The notes beneath the pieces are model-generated. The model had not been told where the DNA came from, made no database searches, and saw nothing but the letters and a program-made list of their open reading frames with translations. 43,340 bases of DNA from a virus, in IMG/VR virus record IMGVR_UViG_3300047094_001413, positions 1 to 43,340 of that record; one strand, given 5' to 3'. Positions 43,036 to 43,340 of the stretch are shown here, piece by piece (positions within the stretch are counted from its first letter, which is position 1; each line of letters starts with the position of its first letter). The position numbers and the translations under genes were made by a program.

Positions 43036-43340
43036 ATGGAAGACGATTTTTATGCAACAGTTAAGTTAAAAAGTGGAGAAGAGATATTTTCAAAAGTAAT
43101 GCCTTGCTTTGAACAAGACAAAACCTTATTACTCATAACACATCCAATTACAGTATCTGAAATTACAACTAGAAAAGGAGTAACTGGATATAAATTAGAA
43201 CCCTGGTTAAAAACAACTAAGGAAGATATGTTTATTCTTGATATGGATGATGTCCTTACACTAAGCGAATCAAAGGACGTTGAAATGATTATTATGTATC
43301 AATCATGGATTAGAGAATCTACTGATTTTGATCCTAAAGA
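43036..43340 (+). CDS. Small protein of unknown function (3' end outside window)
   Basis: ATG at 43036, two bases after uvsW, with ribosome site AAAGGA inside the uvsW end. At least 101 residues, still open at the window edge. It begins MEDDFYATVKLKSGEEIFSK, then HPITVSEITTRKGVTGYKLE and a helical LDMDDVLTLSESKDVEMIIM segment. The short, bent beta-strand pattern with KLKSGEEIFSKV at the start resembles an Sm/Hfq-like barrel seen in small proteins of T4-like marine phages. That is a guess from pattern only. It is probably in the gp3-uvsY-uvsW operon. Confidence 0.7.
   Translation, partial: MEDDFYATVKLKSGEEIFSKVMPCFEQDKTLLLITHPITVSEITTRKGVTGYKLEPWLKTTKEDMFILDMDDVLTLSESKDVEMIIMYQSWIRESTDFDPK

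Noticed and set aside
1-43340. tRNA genes or CRISPR arrays
   Set aside because: Almost all of the window is coding, the gaps are under 90 bases, and none contains cloverleaf-like sequence or spaced direct repeats.

Overview
This window is a segment of an AT-rich tailed phage genome of the T4 type. Genes from gp7/gp8 through gp23, gp3, uvsY and uvsW follow nearly the T4 order, and most can be named from sequence and position together. The AT-rich, TTA/AAT-heavy codon use and several gene forms point to a marine T4-like myovirus of a picocyanobacterium (Prochlorococcus/Synechococcus) or of SAR11. The pointers are a very long DUF4815 protein where T4 has genes 9-12, a YHYH-domain giant, a DUF5872/DUF6321-like protein between the terminase subunits, and Gly-Tyr rich repeats in many virion proteins. 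There is no photosystem gene or tRNA here to decide the host. Both ends are cut: the first and last genes are partial.

Layout. 1-18.7 kb is the baseplate and tail-periphery block: a giant YHYH protein in the gp7 position, gp8, a 2551-residue DUF4815 protein with a long poly-proline linker, and a 75-residue coiled-coil protein. 18.7-22.0 kb is the neck: gp13, gp14 and gp15. 22.0-26.2 kb is packaging: gp16, a Cys-motif/DUF protein, gp17 and a small zinc-binding-type protein. 26.3-29.8 kb holds tail sheath gp18 and tail tube gp19; gp18 carries an in-frame TGA at codon 334. 29.8-31.4 kb is portal gp20. 31.4-36.5 kb is an accessory island inside the head operon: a putative 2OG-Fe(II) oxygenase on the + strand, then on the - strand a family 25-type glycosyltransferase and two tandem paralogous radical SAM proteins joined by ATGA overlaps. 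36.5-40.5 kb returns to head genes: a 57-residue gp67-position protein, an 89-residue protein, gp21 protease, gp22 scaffold and gp23 capsid, ended by a strong intrinsic terminator. 40.5-43.3 kb holds gp3, uvsY, uvsW and a partial small gene.

How it works together. gp20, the small core proteins, gp21, gp22 and gp23 build and mature the prohead. gp16/gp17 package DNA through gp20. gp13/gp14 form the neck and gp15/gp3 cap the tail. gp18/gp19 make the contractile tail. gp8, the giant protein and the DUF4815 protein form the baseplate and the parts that probably meet the host. UvsY and UvsW serve recombination-dependent replication. Copies of NATAAATA, a T4-type late promoter box, lie 22-40 bases before several start codons, including one on the - strand that would drive the accessory island together with the structural genes.

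The points most worth a second look are the interrupted tail-sheath gene, the glycosyltransferase/radical SAM/oxygenase island with its back-to-back late boxes, and the sharing of sequence modules among unrelated virion proteins.
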